NCBI RefSeq assembly: GCF_023476645.1
Contig: NZ_JAMCOJ010000013.1
Location: 30,751-94,750, forward strand
DNA length: 64,000 nt
From: Cellulophaga sp. 20_2_10
GTDB taxonomy: Bacteria > Bacteroidota > Bacteroidia > Flavobacteriales > Flavobacteriaceae
Direction: 5' to 3'
Below the pieces are notes generated by a model. That model searched no databases, was not told where the DNA came from, and worked only from the letters and a program-made list of their open reading frames with translations. Positions 9,682-17,361 of the stretch are shown here, piece after piece; position 1 is the first letter of the stretch; each line of letters starts with the position of its first letter. The position numbers and the translations under genes are program-made.

Positions 9682-10065
9682 ATGACCACCAATATACCTT
9701 TAGAGAAAAAATTAAATAAACTTGAATCTAAAAAGAGTTTTTACATAGCTATAACAAACCACTACAAACCAATAACTGAGGATAAAATACCAGAAAGTAT
9801 ATTGTCTGATCTGTGCAAGTACTTAGCACGTTCGCTACACAAATCTTATAAGACATTAAGAAAAAGACATCCGCAGTCTAAAGAGCGGTATTCCGTATTT
9901 AAAACCACAGACTTATACTACCCATTTACACAACATTGCATTACTGATTTTTTAAAAGAAAAAGATGCTATAAATTACTCCAAGTATTCAAAAATTATTT
10001 TTCAAATGACAGAAAATGAATTTAAAGAATACGAAAAACAAAAACACGCTTACGAAACTAAATAG
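9682..10065 (+). CDS. hypothetical protein, 127 aa
   Basis: I do not recognise this protein. From the ATG at 9682 it encodes a charged, soluble polypeptide rich in Lys, Tyr and Thr (begins MTTNIPLEKKLNKLESKK), with no signal peptide, membrane helix or obvious metal motif. An in-frame ATG at 9625 lies inside the terminator hairpin of the preceding gene and is unlikely to be used. It ends 3 nt before the VOC-family gene, so the two are probably translated from one mRNA. Predicted mostly helical from the heptad-like spacing. Function unknown. Confidence 0.65.
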   Translation: MTTNIPLEKKLNKLESKKSFYIAITNHYKPITEDKIPESILSDLCKYLARSLHKSYKTLRKRHPQSKERYSVFKTTDLYYPFTQHCITDFLKEKDAINYSKYSKIIFQMTENEFKEYEKQKHAYETK

Positions 10066-10068
10066 ACT

Positions 10069-10461
10069 ATGACACACGCTATAAAAAACGCCACTCTTTT
10101 AGTTCTTAATTACGATGATGCTATTACATTTTATACTCAAAAACTAAATTTTATTTTGGTTGAAGATGTACAACTTGGTGATGACAAAAGATGGATTACA
10201 ATACAAGCAAAAAGTCAACCTGATTTTGGTTTAGTCCTATCCCTAGCTAGTTCTGAGTTGCAAAAAGCAACTGTAGGCAAACAAGCTGGTGATGGCGTTG
10301 CATTTTTTATGCAGACTAGTGATACCAAAAGAGACTATACCCTTTTTAGTAAAAACGGGGTTGTATTTATACAAGAACCTATAGAACAACCTTACGGCAT
10401 TGTTGCTATATTTAAAGACTTGTACGGAAATAAATGGGATTTAATACAACCTACACCATAG
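10069..10461 (+). CDS. VOC-family (glyoxalase/bleomycin-resistance fold) protein
   Basis: A 130-residue protein with the betaalphabetabetabeta vicinal-oxygen-chelate signature: it opens with IKNATLLVLNYDDAITFYTQKL and closes with IFKDLYGNKWDLIQP, both hallmark strands of the fold. Single-domain members dimerise and either bind a divalent metal for enzymatic chemistry or sequester small molecules. The C-terminal Asp-Leu-Tyr-Gly-Asn-Lys pattern is common in uncharacterised Bacteroidota members. It is cotranscribed with the hypothetical gene 3 nt upstream. Substrate unknown. Confidence 0.9.
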   Translation: MTHAIKNATLLVLNYDDAITFYTQKLNFILVEDVQLGDDKRWITIQAKSQPDFGLVLSLASSELQKATVGKQAGDGVAFFMQTSDTKRDYTLFSKNGVVFIQEPIEQPYGIVAIFKDLYGNKWDLIQPTP

Positions 10462-10466
10462 TACAC

Positions 10467-10829
10467 TTACACCTTCTTTTCTCTATAAAAAAGGTAAATC
10501 CATATAATTCTAGAATACCTGTAATTTGTTGTACTTAAAAGAAGTGCAAAAAATATTACACCAAAAAAAGTGTAAAGAATTGGCATTTTTAAAATGAAGT
10601 AAAAAAGAATAGAAAAAGCAATAAACTCCGCAACAGCCAGAGCATAACTCACAAACATAGCACCAAAGAAAAAACCCGGTTCTTTCTCGTACTTAAAATT
10701 GCAGTTTTTACACACTTGATCCATCTCTGGAATAGAGAAGAAAAACAAACCTTGCACAGCATTAAAAATATTTCTTTTTTTACACTGTGGACATTTTCCT
10801 TTTAAGAGTGATGTTGCTAATGATGCCAT
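10467..10829 (-). CDS. DUF983 membrane protein with zinc-ribbon N-terminus
   Basis: I place the start at the ATG at 10829 (MASLATSLLKGKCPQCKKRN); the frame is open 18 codons further but that extension (MYYFFMDD...) is not conserved-looking and runs into the divergent promoter region. The 120-residue product has CPQC and a second CxxC (VCKNC) that could bind zinc, the motif YEKEPGFFFGAMFVSYA typical of DUF983, and two membrane helices (about residues 55-78 and 84-105). DUF983 proteins are small inner-membrane proteins of unknown function widespread in Bacteroidota and alpha-proteobacteria. It converges on the VOC gene with only 5 nt between stops. Confidence 0.87.
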   Translation of the reverse strand: MASLATSLLKGKCPQCKKRNIFNAVQGLFFFSIPEMDQVCKNCNFKYEKEPGFFFGAMFVSYALAVAEFIAFSILFYFILKMPILYTFFGVIFFALLLSTTNYRYSRIIWIYLFYREKKV

Positions 10830-10925
10830 AACCTTATTTTTTGTACAAAGATAATTTCTATCATCCATAAAAAAGTAGTACAAATTTCTCCATTTTTTGT
10901 ATTTTTAGGACATATTAGTGATTAC

Positions 10926-11801
10926 ATGAAGGTTATTCCGGTATTAGACATAGAACAATTTGAGCATAAAGTTCCTTTAACGGACTTTTATAGCAACGAT
11001 TTATGCTCTCATCTACAGAAAAATGCAGCAGTTGTAAATAAACCACATAGTCACAACTTTTATCTATGCGTTCTGTTCACAAAAGGCAATGGTATACATG
11101 AAATAGATTTTAATAGTTATGCGGTAAGTACTGGTAGTGTTTTCTTTTTAAAACCTGGACAAACGCACCATTGGAAATTTACCAACGAACCAGAAGGCTA
11201 CATTTTTTTTCATACACAAGATTTTTATGAACTTCATTTTTCAACCAGTAAATTAGAGCAATTTCCTTTTTTCTATTCACACAAAAACACACCTTCTTTA
11301 AACATAAACACCAACAAGCTTGCACAACTAGCTCCTATCTACAATGCTATAAATAACGAGTATTATGATAATTTACCTTATAAAAAGCAAAAAATAGCAA
11401 GCTTAATACATACTGCATATATAGATCTAGCAAGGTTATATACCTTAAAAACACCAACAACAGAAACCAACTCTATAGCATATATAGAAACATTACGAGC
11501 CTTAGAAAAAGAGATTGAATTAAACTACAAAACAGAGAAATCTGCGCAATTTTATGCGGATAGACTGCACATTACAGCAAAACATTTAAACCGCATTTGT
11601 AAAGCAACGTTAGGTAAAACAACAACAGAATTAATTACAGAACGCGTTGTTTTAGAGTCTAAAAGGTTATTGGTACATTCTAAAAATACAATGTCATCAA
11701 TCTCTGAAAATTTAGGTTTTAAAGACTATGCCTATTTTTCAAAAGTGTTTAAATCTAAAACCAAGTTAACTCCTCTAGAGTTTAAGAAAAGTTATCAGTA
11801 A
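10926..11801 (+). CDS. AraC-family transcriptional regulator
   Basis: A 291-residue regulator with an N-terminal cupin-like ligand pocket (KPHSHNFYLCVLFTKGNG, GSVFFLKPGQTHHW, residues about 35-90) and a C-terminal pair of helix-turn-helix motifs (about 185-290) ending in LGFKDYAYFSKVFKSKTKLTPLEFK, the standard AraC signature. The ligand is unknown. It is divergent from the DUF983 gene and is followed after 32 nt by a LysR-family regulator on the same strand, so two regulators of different families sit in tandem. It may control itself, the DUF983 gene or the downstream transporter. Confidence 0.94.
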   Translation: MKVIPVLDIEQFEHKVPLTDFYSNDLCSHLQKNAAVVNKPHSHNFYLCVLFTKGNGIHEIDFNSYAVSTGSVFFLKPGQTHHWKFTNEPEGYIFFHTQDFYELHFSTSKLEQFPFFYSHKNTPSLNINTNKLAQLAPIYNAINNEYYDNLPYKKQKIASLIHTAYIDLARLYTLKTPTTETNSIAYIETLRALEKEIELNYKTEKSAQFYADRLHITAKHLNRICKATLGKTTTELITERVVLESKRLLVHSKNTMSSISENLGFKDYAYFSKVFKSKTKLTPLEFKKSYQ

Positions 11802-11833
11802 TTTTGTAGTTACAAGCGGCTCAATTTTTACGA

Positions 11834-12718
11834 ATGAAAAATAAACTTCACATATTTAAAAGCGTTGCACAGCACGCAAGCTTTACCAAAGCAGCAGAAC
11901 AGCTATTTATATCGCAACCAGCAGTTTCTAAAGCTATACGTAATTTAGAAAACGATTATAAATGTGCATTTTTCATTAGAAAAAGAAATTCTATAGAACT
12001 AACGGCAGATGGCAAATCGTTTTTGGTTTATGTAAACCGAATTTTAGATATTTATACAGAATTAGAGCACCAATTTATACATAAGGAAAAAGCTTTTCCA
12101 GATCAAATTAGTTTTGGCGCAAGTACTACAATTGCAAACTATATTCTGCCAAAAGTAATTGCAAAGTTTAAAACTCAGTTTCCCGATACAACTATTAAAA
12201 TTGATAGTGAAAACTCCGATGAAATTGAGAAACTCATTCTAAATCAACAAATAGATTTTGGAATTACAGAAGGCAAAAACACCAATCCAAGCCTACAATT
12301 TACCAAGTTTATTAAAGATGAGATTGTACTTGTAACAAACGTAAAAAACCTTAGCCATAAAAAAGGAATAATTGAAGTACAAGAGCTTAAAAATTTACCA
12401 ATTATAGAACGAGAAATTGGCTCTGGCACAAAAAAGATTATTCAGCAATTTTTACACCAAAACAGTATTAAAAAACTAAATACGGTTGTAACGCTAAATA
12501 GTACCGAAGCCATAAAAAATTATCTTTACTACTCTAATAGTTATGCACTACTTTCTATAAATGCTGTTACCGAAGACTTACTACACAACAAATTAAAAGT
12601 AATAGAAATTAAAGATTTCACTATAGAACGCTGGTTTTACTTTGTGTACAGAACTGGATACCAAAATGCCACTATGAGTAATTTTGAAAATTACATTCGC
12701 TCTAACTATAACTTTTAG
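11834..12718 (+). CDS. LysR-family transcriptional regulator
   Basis: A 294-residue LysR protein: winged helix-turn-helix at residues 1-60 (FKSVAQHASFTKAAEQLFISQPAVSKAIRNLE) and a periplasmic-binding-protein-like effector domain from about 90 (ISFGASTTIANYILPKVIAKF). The neighbour downstream on the same strand is a YeiH-family transporter, the usual partner of this subgroup (compare the YeiE/CysB-like regulators next to YeiH in many bacteria). I infer that it controls that transporter in response to a sulfur metabolite. Inverted repeats between the two genes (12707-12723 and 12729-12736) are candidate operators. Confidence 0.94.
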   Translation: MKNKLHIFKSVAQHASFTKAAEQLFISQPAVSKAIRNLENDYKCAFFIRKRNSIELTADGKSFLVYVNRILDIYTELEHQFIHKEKAFPDQISFGASTTIANYILPKVIAKFKTQFPDTTIKIDSENSDEIEKLILNQQIDFGITEGKNTNPSLQFTKFIKDEIVLVTNVKNLSHKKGIIEVQELKNLPIIEREIGSGTKKIIQQFLHQNSIKKLNTVVTLNSTEAIKNYLYYSNSYALLSINAVTEDLLHNKLKVIEIKDFTIERWFYFVYRTGYQNATMSNFENYIRSNYNF

Positions 12719-12739
12719 TTATACCATATAGCTATAATG

Positions 12740-12773
12740 TTTGCATATTAGTTATGCTTTAGAAGTAGTTTTG
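12740..12773 (+). promoter_or_regulatory. promoter of the YeiH-like gene
   Basis: A -33 TTTG (12740-12743) and a -7 box TAGTTTTG (12766-12773) with 22-nt spacing fit the Bacteroidota sigma-ABfr pattern. Just upstream lie an inverted repeat TATAAC/GTTATA (12707-12723) that overlaps the LysR stop codon and the palindrome ATAGCTAT (12729-12736), well placed for LysR binding. Confidence 0.55.
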
Positions 12774-12795
12774 TATCAGATTAATATAATTTGAT

Positions 12796-13722
12796 ATGAA
12801 AACCAAGGTTTCAAATATTTTATACTTTAGCATTGTTATAGCAGCAATAAGCGGATTAATAAATAGTGCCACAGCGCTAACTTCAGGTTTTATTTTTACT
12901 CTAATTTTTAAAAACCCTTTTAAAAGGCATAGTCACAAAGCTATTCACTACTTTTTAAAAGTATCTGTTGTTGGCTTAGGATTTGGAATGTTTTTAAAAG
13001 AAACCATACAAACCGGTAAAGACGGCTTAAGTCTTACTTTTTTCTCTATAGTACTAACGGTTAGTTTGGGTTTAATTTTAGCTCGACTATTAAAAATGGA
13101 TTTAAAACTTGGGCATTTAATAACCTCAGGAACCGCCATATGTGGAGGCAGCGCTATTGCCGCAATTGCACCTGTTATAAAAGCCAACAGTAAAATAATA
13201 AGCATTGCGCTCGGCGTAGTGTTTTTACTAAACTCAGTTGCTTTATTTCTATTCCCTGCTATTGGTCACTGGCTTGATCTTAGTCAGTCACAATTTGGAC
13301 TCTGGTGTGCTATTGCCATTCACGATACCAGCTCTGTAGTTGGCGCAGCATTAGATTATGGCGAGCAAGCACTAAAAATAGCTACAACCGTAAAATTATC
13401 TAGAGCATTATGGATAATACCACTATCTATATTATCTATGTTTATCTTTAAAACTAAAGGAGAAAAGATAAAAGTCCCTTATTTTATTTTACTTTTTATA
13501 GCTGCAATTGTAAGTAACAGTTACCAATTATTACCTACAATAGCAACAAGTACAATTGTACTATTTTCTAAGAGACTATTAGTTTTAACCCTATTTGTTG
13601 TGGGTACTACAATCTCTATTAAAGATCTAAAAAACACAGGACCAAAACCTATAATACTAGCTGTTAGTTTGTGGGTTTTTATCTCTATATTTTCACTAAT
13701 ATACATTCTACATATGAGTTAA
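12796..13722 (+). CDS. YeiH/UPF0324-family inner-membrane transporter
   Basis: A 308-residue polytopic membrane protein with about ten hydrophobic helices. The motif ICGGSAIAAIAPVI near residue 117-130 and IAIHDTSSVVGAA near 178 are the hallmarks of the UPF0324 (Cons_hypoth698) family, annotated as putative sulfate exporters; a role in sulfite/taurine-derived sulfur export is proposed for some members but is not general. It has its own promoter, directly behind a LysR regulator that very probably controls it. Substrate assignment is family-level inference. Confidence 0.92.
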   Translation: MKTKVSNILYFSIVIAAISGLINSATALTSGFIFTLIFKNPFKRHSHKAIHYFLKVSVVGLGFGMFLKETIQTGKDGLSLTFFSIVLTVSLGLILARLLKMDLKLGHLITSGTAICGGSAIAAIAPVIKANSKIISIALGVVFLLNSVALFLFPAIGHWLDLSQSQFGLWCAIAIHDTSSVVGAALDYGEQALKIATTVKLSRALWIIPLSILSMFIFKTKGEKIKVPYFILLFIAAIVSNSYQLLPTIATSTIVLFSKRLLVLTLFVVGTTISIKDLKNTGPKPIILAVSLWVFISIFSLIYILHMS

Positions 13723-13812
13723 ATAACTGTTGGTATATTTAATATGATATCTTCCCTTTTCTAAAAAAGGATATAATTATATATTTACGGTAGCAATTTA
13801 AAGATTAGAAAT

Positions 13813-14100
13813 ATGAAAATTTATGTAACCGCAATAGTTAAAAGTAAACCAGAGTTTACTGAAGAAGTTAAAGCAGCTTTACAAAATATGGTAGTTGAAA
13901 CTTTAAAAGAAAAGGCTTGTATTAAATACGACTTACAACAAGGCTTAACAGATAAGAATACTTTTGTTTTTCATGAAATATGGGAAAACGAAGAAGGATT
14001 AGATTTACACGGAAAACAACCTTACATAACTGAATTTAAAACTTTAGTAGTTACTAAATTTGCAGAAAAACCAGTAGTTTTAAGATCACAACTTATATAA
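13813..14100 (+). CDS. antibiotic-biosynthesis-monooxygenase-fold (ABM) protein
   Basis: A 95-residue ferredoxin-like alpha+beta protein. It opens with MKIYVTAIVKSKPEF, has the central CIKYDLQQGLTDKNTFVFHEIWENEEGLDLH strand-helix typical of ABM-domain proteins (YgiN-like), and ends with a short beta tail. Family members are cofactor-free quinol monooxygenases or haem-binding proteins; many are of unknown role. It appears monocistronic, with a near-consensus -7 box TATATTTA about 13780 and a strong terminator after it. Often found near SDR and TetR genes that respond to reactive aromatic compounds, as here. Confidence 0.9.
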   Translation: MKIYVTAIVKSKPEFTEEVKAALQNMVVETLKEKACIKYDLQQGLTDKNTFVFHEIWENEEGLDLHGKQPYITEFKTLVVTKFAEKPVVLRSQLI

Positions 14101-14158
14101 GCTAAACTAAGAATATCATTTTTAACAAAAAACTACAAGTACATTCCTATAATAAAAA

Positions 14159-14187
14159 AAGAGCGACGCTATAAAAACGTCGCTCTT
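14159..14187 (+). terminator. intrinsic terminator after the ABM gene
   Basis: A 10-bp perfect stem (arms 14159-14168 and 14178-14187, core GAGCGACG/CGTCGCTC) with a 9-nt loop, preceded by an A run and followed by CATTTTT. It separates the ABM gene from the TetR promoter. Confidence 0.85.
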
Positions 14188-14202
14188 CATTTTTACAAAA
14201 AC

Positions 14203-14242
14203 AGACAGACTTGTCTACTTTAAATAAATTATGTTATATTTG
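14203..14242 (+). promoter_or_regulatory. TetR operator and promoter (autoregulation)
   Basis: The inverted repeat AGACA-N4-TGTCT (14203-14216) covers the expected -33 region (TTG at 14211), and a -7 box TATATTTG lies at 14235-14242, 21 nt downstream. The same 14 bases recur at 14829-14842 in front of the next SDR gene. A repressor bound here would block RNA polymerase, as expected for TetR autoregulation. Confidence 0.7.
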
Positions 14243-14246
14243 CAGT

Positions 14247-14810
14247 GTGAAACATTCAGAGGTAAAACAAAATATAATAGAAACAGCATCTACCCTATTC
14301 TATAGAAATGGGTATAACTCTACAGGTATAAATGAAATTATAGCCGAAGCTGGAATTGCAAAAGCCACGCTTTACAATCATTTTAAATCTAAAGAGGATA
14401 TTTGTTTGGCTTACCTAGAATTTATGAATGTTACTTTTATAAAAGATATTAAAAGCTTTTGCGAGCGTAAACCAAAAGGAGCGCAACGTGTTCTTGCCTT
14501 ATTCGATTTTTTAGATGTATTCTTTCTTCAAAAAGATTTTAATGGATGTTGGTGTATAAAAACGGTATCAGAAATACCAAAAGACAACGAACGCATTAGG
14601 CGAGAAATACAAAACCAGAAGACAAATTTTATTGCCTTAATTTCTAATTTAATTGCTGATAATTTAGAACTTAAAAACAATAAAAGTCTTGATAGCTATG
14701 CAAGACAAATATACCTGTTGTATGAGAGTGCTGTTGCAGAGAGCCACTTACACCAAGACAGTTGGCCTATAAAAGAAACAAAAAATATATGTTCGCAAAT
14801 CATAACCTAA
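14247..14810 (+). CDS. TetR/AcrR-family transcriptional repressor
   Basis: A 187-residue TetR regulator read from the GTG at 14247: KHSEVKQNIIETASTLFYRNGY leads into the helix-turn-helix GINEIIAEAGIAKATLYNHFKSKEDI (residues about 25-55), followed by an alpha-helical ligand domain with two Cys in CWCIKT. A TTG start at 14211 is open in frame but lies within the operator, before the -7 box, so it cannot be transcribed from that promoter; the GTG is preferred. The GTG lies only 4 nt after the -7 box, suggesting a leaderless mRNA. It probably represses itself and the SDR gene downstream, since both carry the same operator. Confidence 0.92.
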   Translation: MKHSEVKQNIIETASTLFYRNGYNSTGINEIIAEAGIAKATLYNHFKSKEDICLAYLEFMNVTFIKDIKSFCERKPKGAQRVLALFDFLDVFFLQKDFNGCWCIKTVSEIPKDNERIRREIQNQKTNFIALISNLIADNLELKNNKSLDSYARQIYLLYESAVAESHLHQDSWPIKETKNICSQIIT

Positions 14811-14828
14811 AAAAATTTGCAACAAAAA

Positions 14829-14842
14829 AGACAGACTTGTCT
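14829..14842 (+). promoter_or_regulatory. second TetR operator, upstream of the SDR gene
   Basis: AGACAGACTTGTCT is identical over 14 bases to the sequence at 14203-14216 and has the same AGACA-N4-TGTCT symmetry. It lies 28 nt before the SDR start at 14871, between tetR and its likely target. Confidence 0.72.
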
Positions 14843-14870
14843 GTTCATAATTAAAACTAAAACATAAAAT

Positions 14871-15617
14871 ATGGAAGATTTAAAAAACAAAGTAGCCATT
14901 GTAATTGGTGGTACTAGCGGAATTGGAAAAGCTACAACAGAAGAGTTATTAGCTAACGGAGCAAGTGTAATTGTGGTTGGTAGAAATACCGATAAAATAG
15001 AAGACACTCCAAAACTATTTAAAATAAAGGCTGATATTACCAATAGTGAAGACTTAAAACAATTGGTAAGTTCTATTGATGCTTTAGAAGATGTAGATTA
15101 CTTAGTTAACGCATCAGGTATATTTAATCCAAAACCTTTTTTAGATCATAATGAAGAAGATTACAATTCGTACTTAGACCTCAACAGAGGCTTTTTCTTT
15201 TTAACTCAGGCTGTAGCCAAAAAAATGAAAGCTACCAAAGGTGGTTCTATTGTAAATGTTGGTTCTATGTGGGCAAAACAAGCTGTAAAAATGACTCCAT
15301 CTTCTGCTTATTCAATGCAAAAAGCAGGCTTACATTCTTTAACGCAACATTTAGCAATGGAATTGGCAGATGACAACATTAGAGTTAATGCTGTATCTCC
15401 AGCTGTTGTAGACACTCCAGTGTATCACGGTGTTTTTGGCGGTAAAGATGAGGCTAAAAAAGCATTAGAAGGTCTTAATGGTTTTCACCCAATTGGTCGT
15501 ACAGGGACTCCGCAAGATATTGCCAATAGTATTGTATTTTTATTATCAAACAAAGCATCTTGGGTTACAGGTGCCATTTGGGATACAGATGGTGGCGTAA
15601 TAGCTGGTAGAAATTAA
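14871..15617 (+). CDS. SDR-family oxidoreductase, predicted TetR target
   Basis: A 248-residue classical SDR with GGTSGIGKA (residues 13-21), a diverged NASG in place of NNAG (LVNASGIF near 80), catalytic Ser in VNVGSMW, YSMQK as the YxxxK motif, and a C-terminal [16 protein letters not shown] typical of the family. The enzyme acts on an unknown carbonyl or alcohol with NAD(P)(H). It is preceded by the same operator as tetR, so it is presumably induced when the repressor binds its ligand; such pairs often handle reactive carbonyl or aromatic compounds. It ends in a strong terminator. Confidence 0.93.
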   Translation: MEDLKNKVAIVIGGTSGIGKATTEELLANGASVIVVGRNTDKIEDTPKLFKIKADITNSEDLKQLVSSIDALEDVDYLVNASGIFNPKPFLDHNEEDYNSYLDLNRGFFFLTQAVAKKMKATKGGSIVNVGSMWAKQAVKMTPSSAYSMQKAGLHSLTQHLAMELADDNIRVNAVSPAVVDTPVYHGVFGGKDEAKKALEGLNGFHPIGRTGTPQDIANSIVFLLSNKASWVTGAIWDTDGGVIAGRN

Positions 15618-15633
15618 GACATATATTAAACTA

Positions 15634-15669
15634 AAAAATCGATTTAGAGAATTTTCTAAATCGATTTTT
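15634..15669. terminator. bidirectional intrinsic terminator
   Basis: Perfect 15-bp arms (15634-15648 and 15655-15669, core AATCGATTTAGA) with a 6-nt loop and A/T runs on both flanks. It sits between the SDR gene (+) and the thioesterase gene (-) and can serve both. Confidence 0.85.
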
Positions 15670-15739
15670 ATATATACCCATAAGTATATTTTATAATAAC
15701 ATCTTATAAATTAACAAGTTAAATAAAATATACCAACTA

Positions 15740-16249
15740 TTATTTATCTACAAATAAGGCTTTAAGCTCAGTTGCCTGGTTCGGTTTTAATTTCCCCGCC
15801 AAAACCAAACTTAATTGTTTTCTACGTAAGGCAGCTTCAAAACGTTCAATTTCCAATGCTGTTTCAGGAATTAATGCAGGTACTTCTGTTGGTTTTCCTG
15901 TATCGTCTACAGCTACAAAAGTATAAATAGCTTCGTTAGCTTTTGTTTTTTCACCACTAAACCTATCTTCTATCCAAACATCTATAAAGATCTCCATAGA
16001 GGTCTTAAAAGCCCTAGAAACGGCTGCTTCTACAGTAACAACACTACCAAGGGGAATAGATCTATTAAATGCTACGTGGTTTACAGATGCCGTTACAACT
16101 ATACGTCTACTATGTCTACGGGCTGCAATACTAGCAGCTCTATCCATACGAGCTAACAGTTCGCCTCCAAACAAGTTGTTTAGCGGATTGGTCTCACTAG
16201 GGAGAACCAAATCTGTCATAACAGTTCTACTATCTTTAGGTGTATGCAT
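15740..16249 (-). CDS. acyl-CoA thioesterase (YciA/BACH hotdog family)
   Basis: A 169-residue single-hotdog thioesterase. The signature NPLNNLFGGELLARMDRAASIAARRHS (about residues 20-46) contains the substrate-binding helix, and TASVNHVAFNRSIPLGSVV supplies the strand after it; NEAIYTFVAVD lies in the C-terminal half. It hydrolyses acyl-CoA to free fatty acid and CoA and is cytosolic; members of this family are hexamers with broad chain-length range. It starts 60 nt after the stop of the HU-like/SPOR gene on the same strand and may be cotranscribed with it. Confidence 0.93.
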   Translation of the reverse strand: MHTPKDSRTVMTDLVLPSETNPLNNLFGGELLARMDRAASIAARRHSRRIVVTASVNHVAFNRSIPLGSVVTVEAAVSRAFKTSMEIFIDVWIEDRFSGEKTKANEAIYTFVAVDDTGKPTEVPALIPETALEIERFEAALRRKQLSLVLAGKLKPNQATELKALFVDK

Positions 16250-16309
16250 TTCTTCTTTTTTAAATTTTGCGCAAAGATACTGCGCTTTTACTTTAAAAAA
16301 GAAAATATT

Positions 16310-17257
16310 TTACTTTAGAGAAAGCATCCATGCATCTGCAGACACCGTTGTTTTTATCTTATTAAGGAATTTTAAGCCTTCGTTTACCTCACTAAAACTA
16401 GCATAAGCAACTTGGTGTAAACCATATTTGTTTACGCCTGCATAACTAGCATTGTAACCTTCCTTTTTAAGCTCTTCTATTTTTCTGTTTGCGTTTTTTT
16501 CTATTCTAAACGCTCCAGCAATTACAAAATGCTCTTGAGAGGCTGGTTTAGCAATAATATCTAAAGATAAAGAAGGCAACTCCAATGGAGCTGTATTAAA
16601 AAATGTTGCTTCTTGTATGCTTCTAGATATTTGCTCTTGGGCTTCTTGCTGTGCAATTTCTTGCATCGCAATTGTAGTATTATAATAACGTAAACCTGTT
16701 AATCCGGTAGAAATAGCCAATAATGCAACTGCTGCATATTTTAACAATGGTCTAAACGTAGTTTCTCTTCTTCTTTCTGGAGTTATAATAAAAGGAACTT
16801 CTTGCTCTAAAGTAACAACTTCCTCTTTTAACACTTCTCTAATTACTGGCGATGCAACAACAGATGACAACCCAAAAGAAGAAGTAAGGTAATTTATTTT
16901 GTTTGCAGGTATAAATTCAATTTTATCATCCTGATTTAAAGACAACTCACCTACTGATCCAAATTTTATATTTTGACCAAGTTTCAGCATTCTATTCCAA
17001 TGCTCAACTTCTTTTGTTAACGCTTCTAAAACTACTTCGTAAGTAGATTTTTCTGCAGTTGCTATATAAGTTACTAACAAGCCATCGTTAGATTTTACTT
17101 GCTGATTAAATGATACTATTTTACTTGGAGGTGTAAATGTGTTGGTGTTTTCATCTAGTTGTGCAGCCCTTTTTTGCGTTAAAAAAGCCCCAAACGCTGG
17201 TATTACAACACAGTTGTACCTATATAATAATTCTTCGATATAATGTTCTGTTCGCAT
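16310..17257 (-). CDS. HU-CCDC81-like and SPOR domain membrane protein
   Basis: A 315-residue protein found widely in Bacteroidota. The N-terminal 130 residues (HYIEELLYRYNCVVIPAFGAFL, then an HU-like repeat) match the prokaryotic CCDC81-like HU domains. One membrane helix lies near residues 170-190 (LLKYAAVALLAISTGLTGL), and the C-terminus (245-315, HFVIAGAFRIEKNANRKIEELKKEGY) is a SPOR domain, which binds denuded peptidoglycan at division sites. The HU-like part is cytoplasmic and the SPOR part periplasmic, so the protein could link nucleoid or cytoplasmic partners to septal wall. Its function has not been shown to my knowledge. Divergent from dprA. Confidence 0.9.
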   Translation of the reverse strand: MRTEHYIEELLYRYNCVVIPAFGAFLTQKRAAQLDENTNTFTPPSKIVSFNQQVKSNDGLLVTYIATAEKSTYEVVLEALTKEVEHWNRMLKLGQNIKFGSVGELSLNQDDKIEFIPANKINYLTSSFGLSSVVASPVIREVLKEEVVTLEQEVPFIITPERRRETTFRPLLKYAAVALLAISTGLTGLRYYNTTIAMQEIAQQEAQEQISRSIQEATFFNTAPLELPSLSLDIIAKPASQEHFVIAGAFRIEKNANRKIEELKKEGYNASYAGVNKYGLHQVAYASFSEVNEGLKFLNKIKTTVSADAWMLSLK

Positions 17258-17361
17258 TGTGACAAATATTGTAAAAAATCATCATGCTTTAAACACTTTG
17301 TCTAACTTTTTATTAACATTTTATTTATTGTATTTTGCGGCCAACTATAGAAACCACCTAA

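Noticed and set aside
14211..14246. TTG start for the TetR gene
   Set aside because: It lies in the operator, upstream of the -7 box, so it would not be on the transcript.
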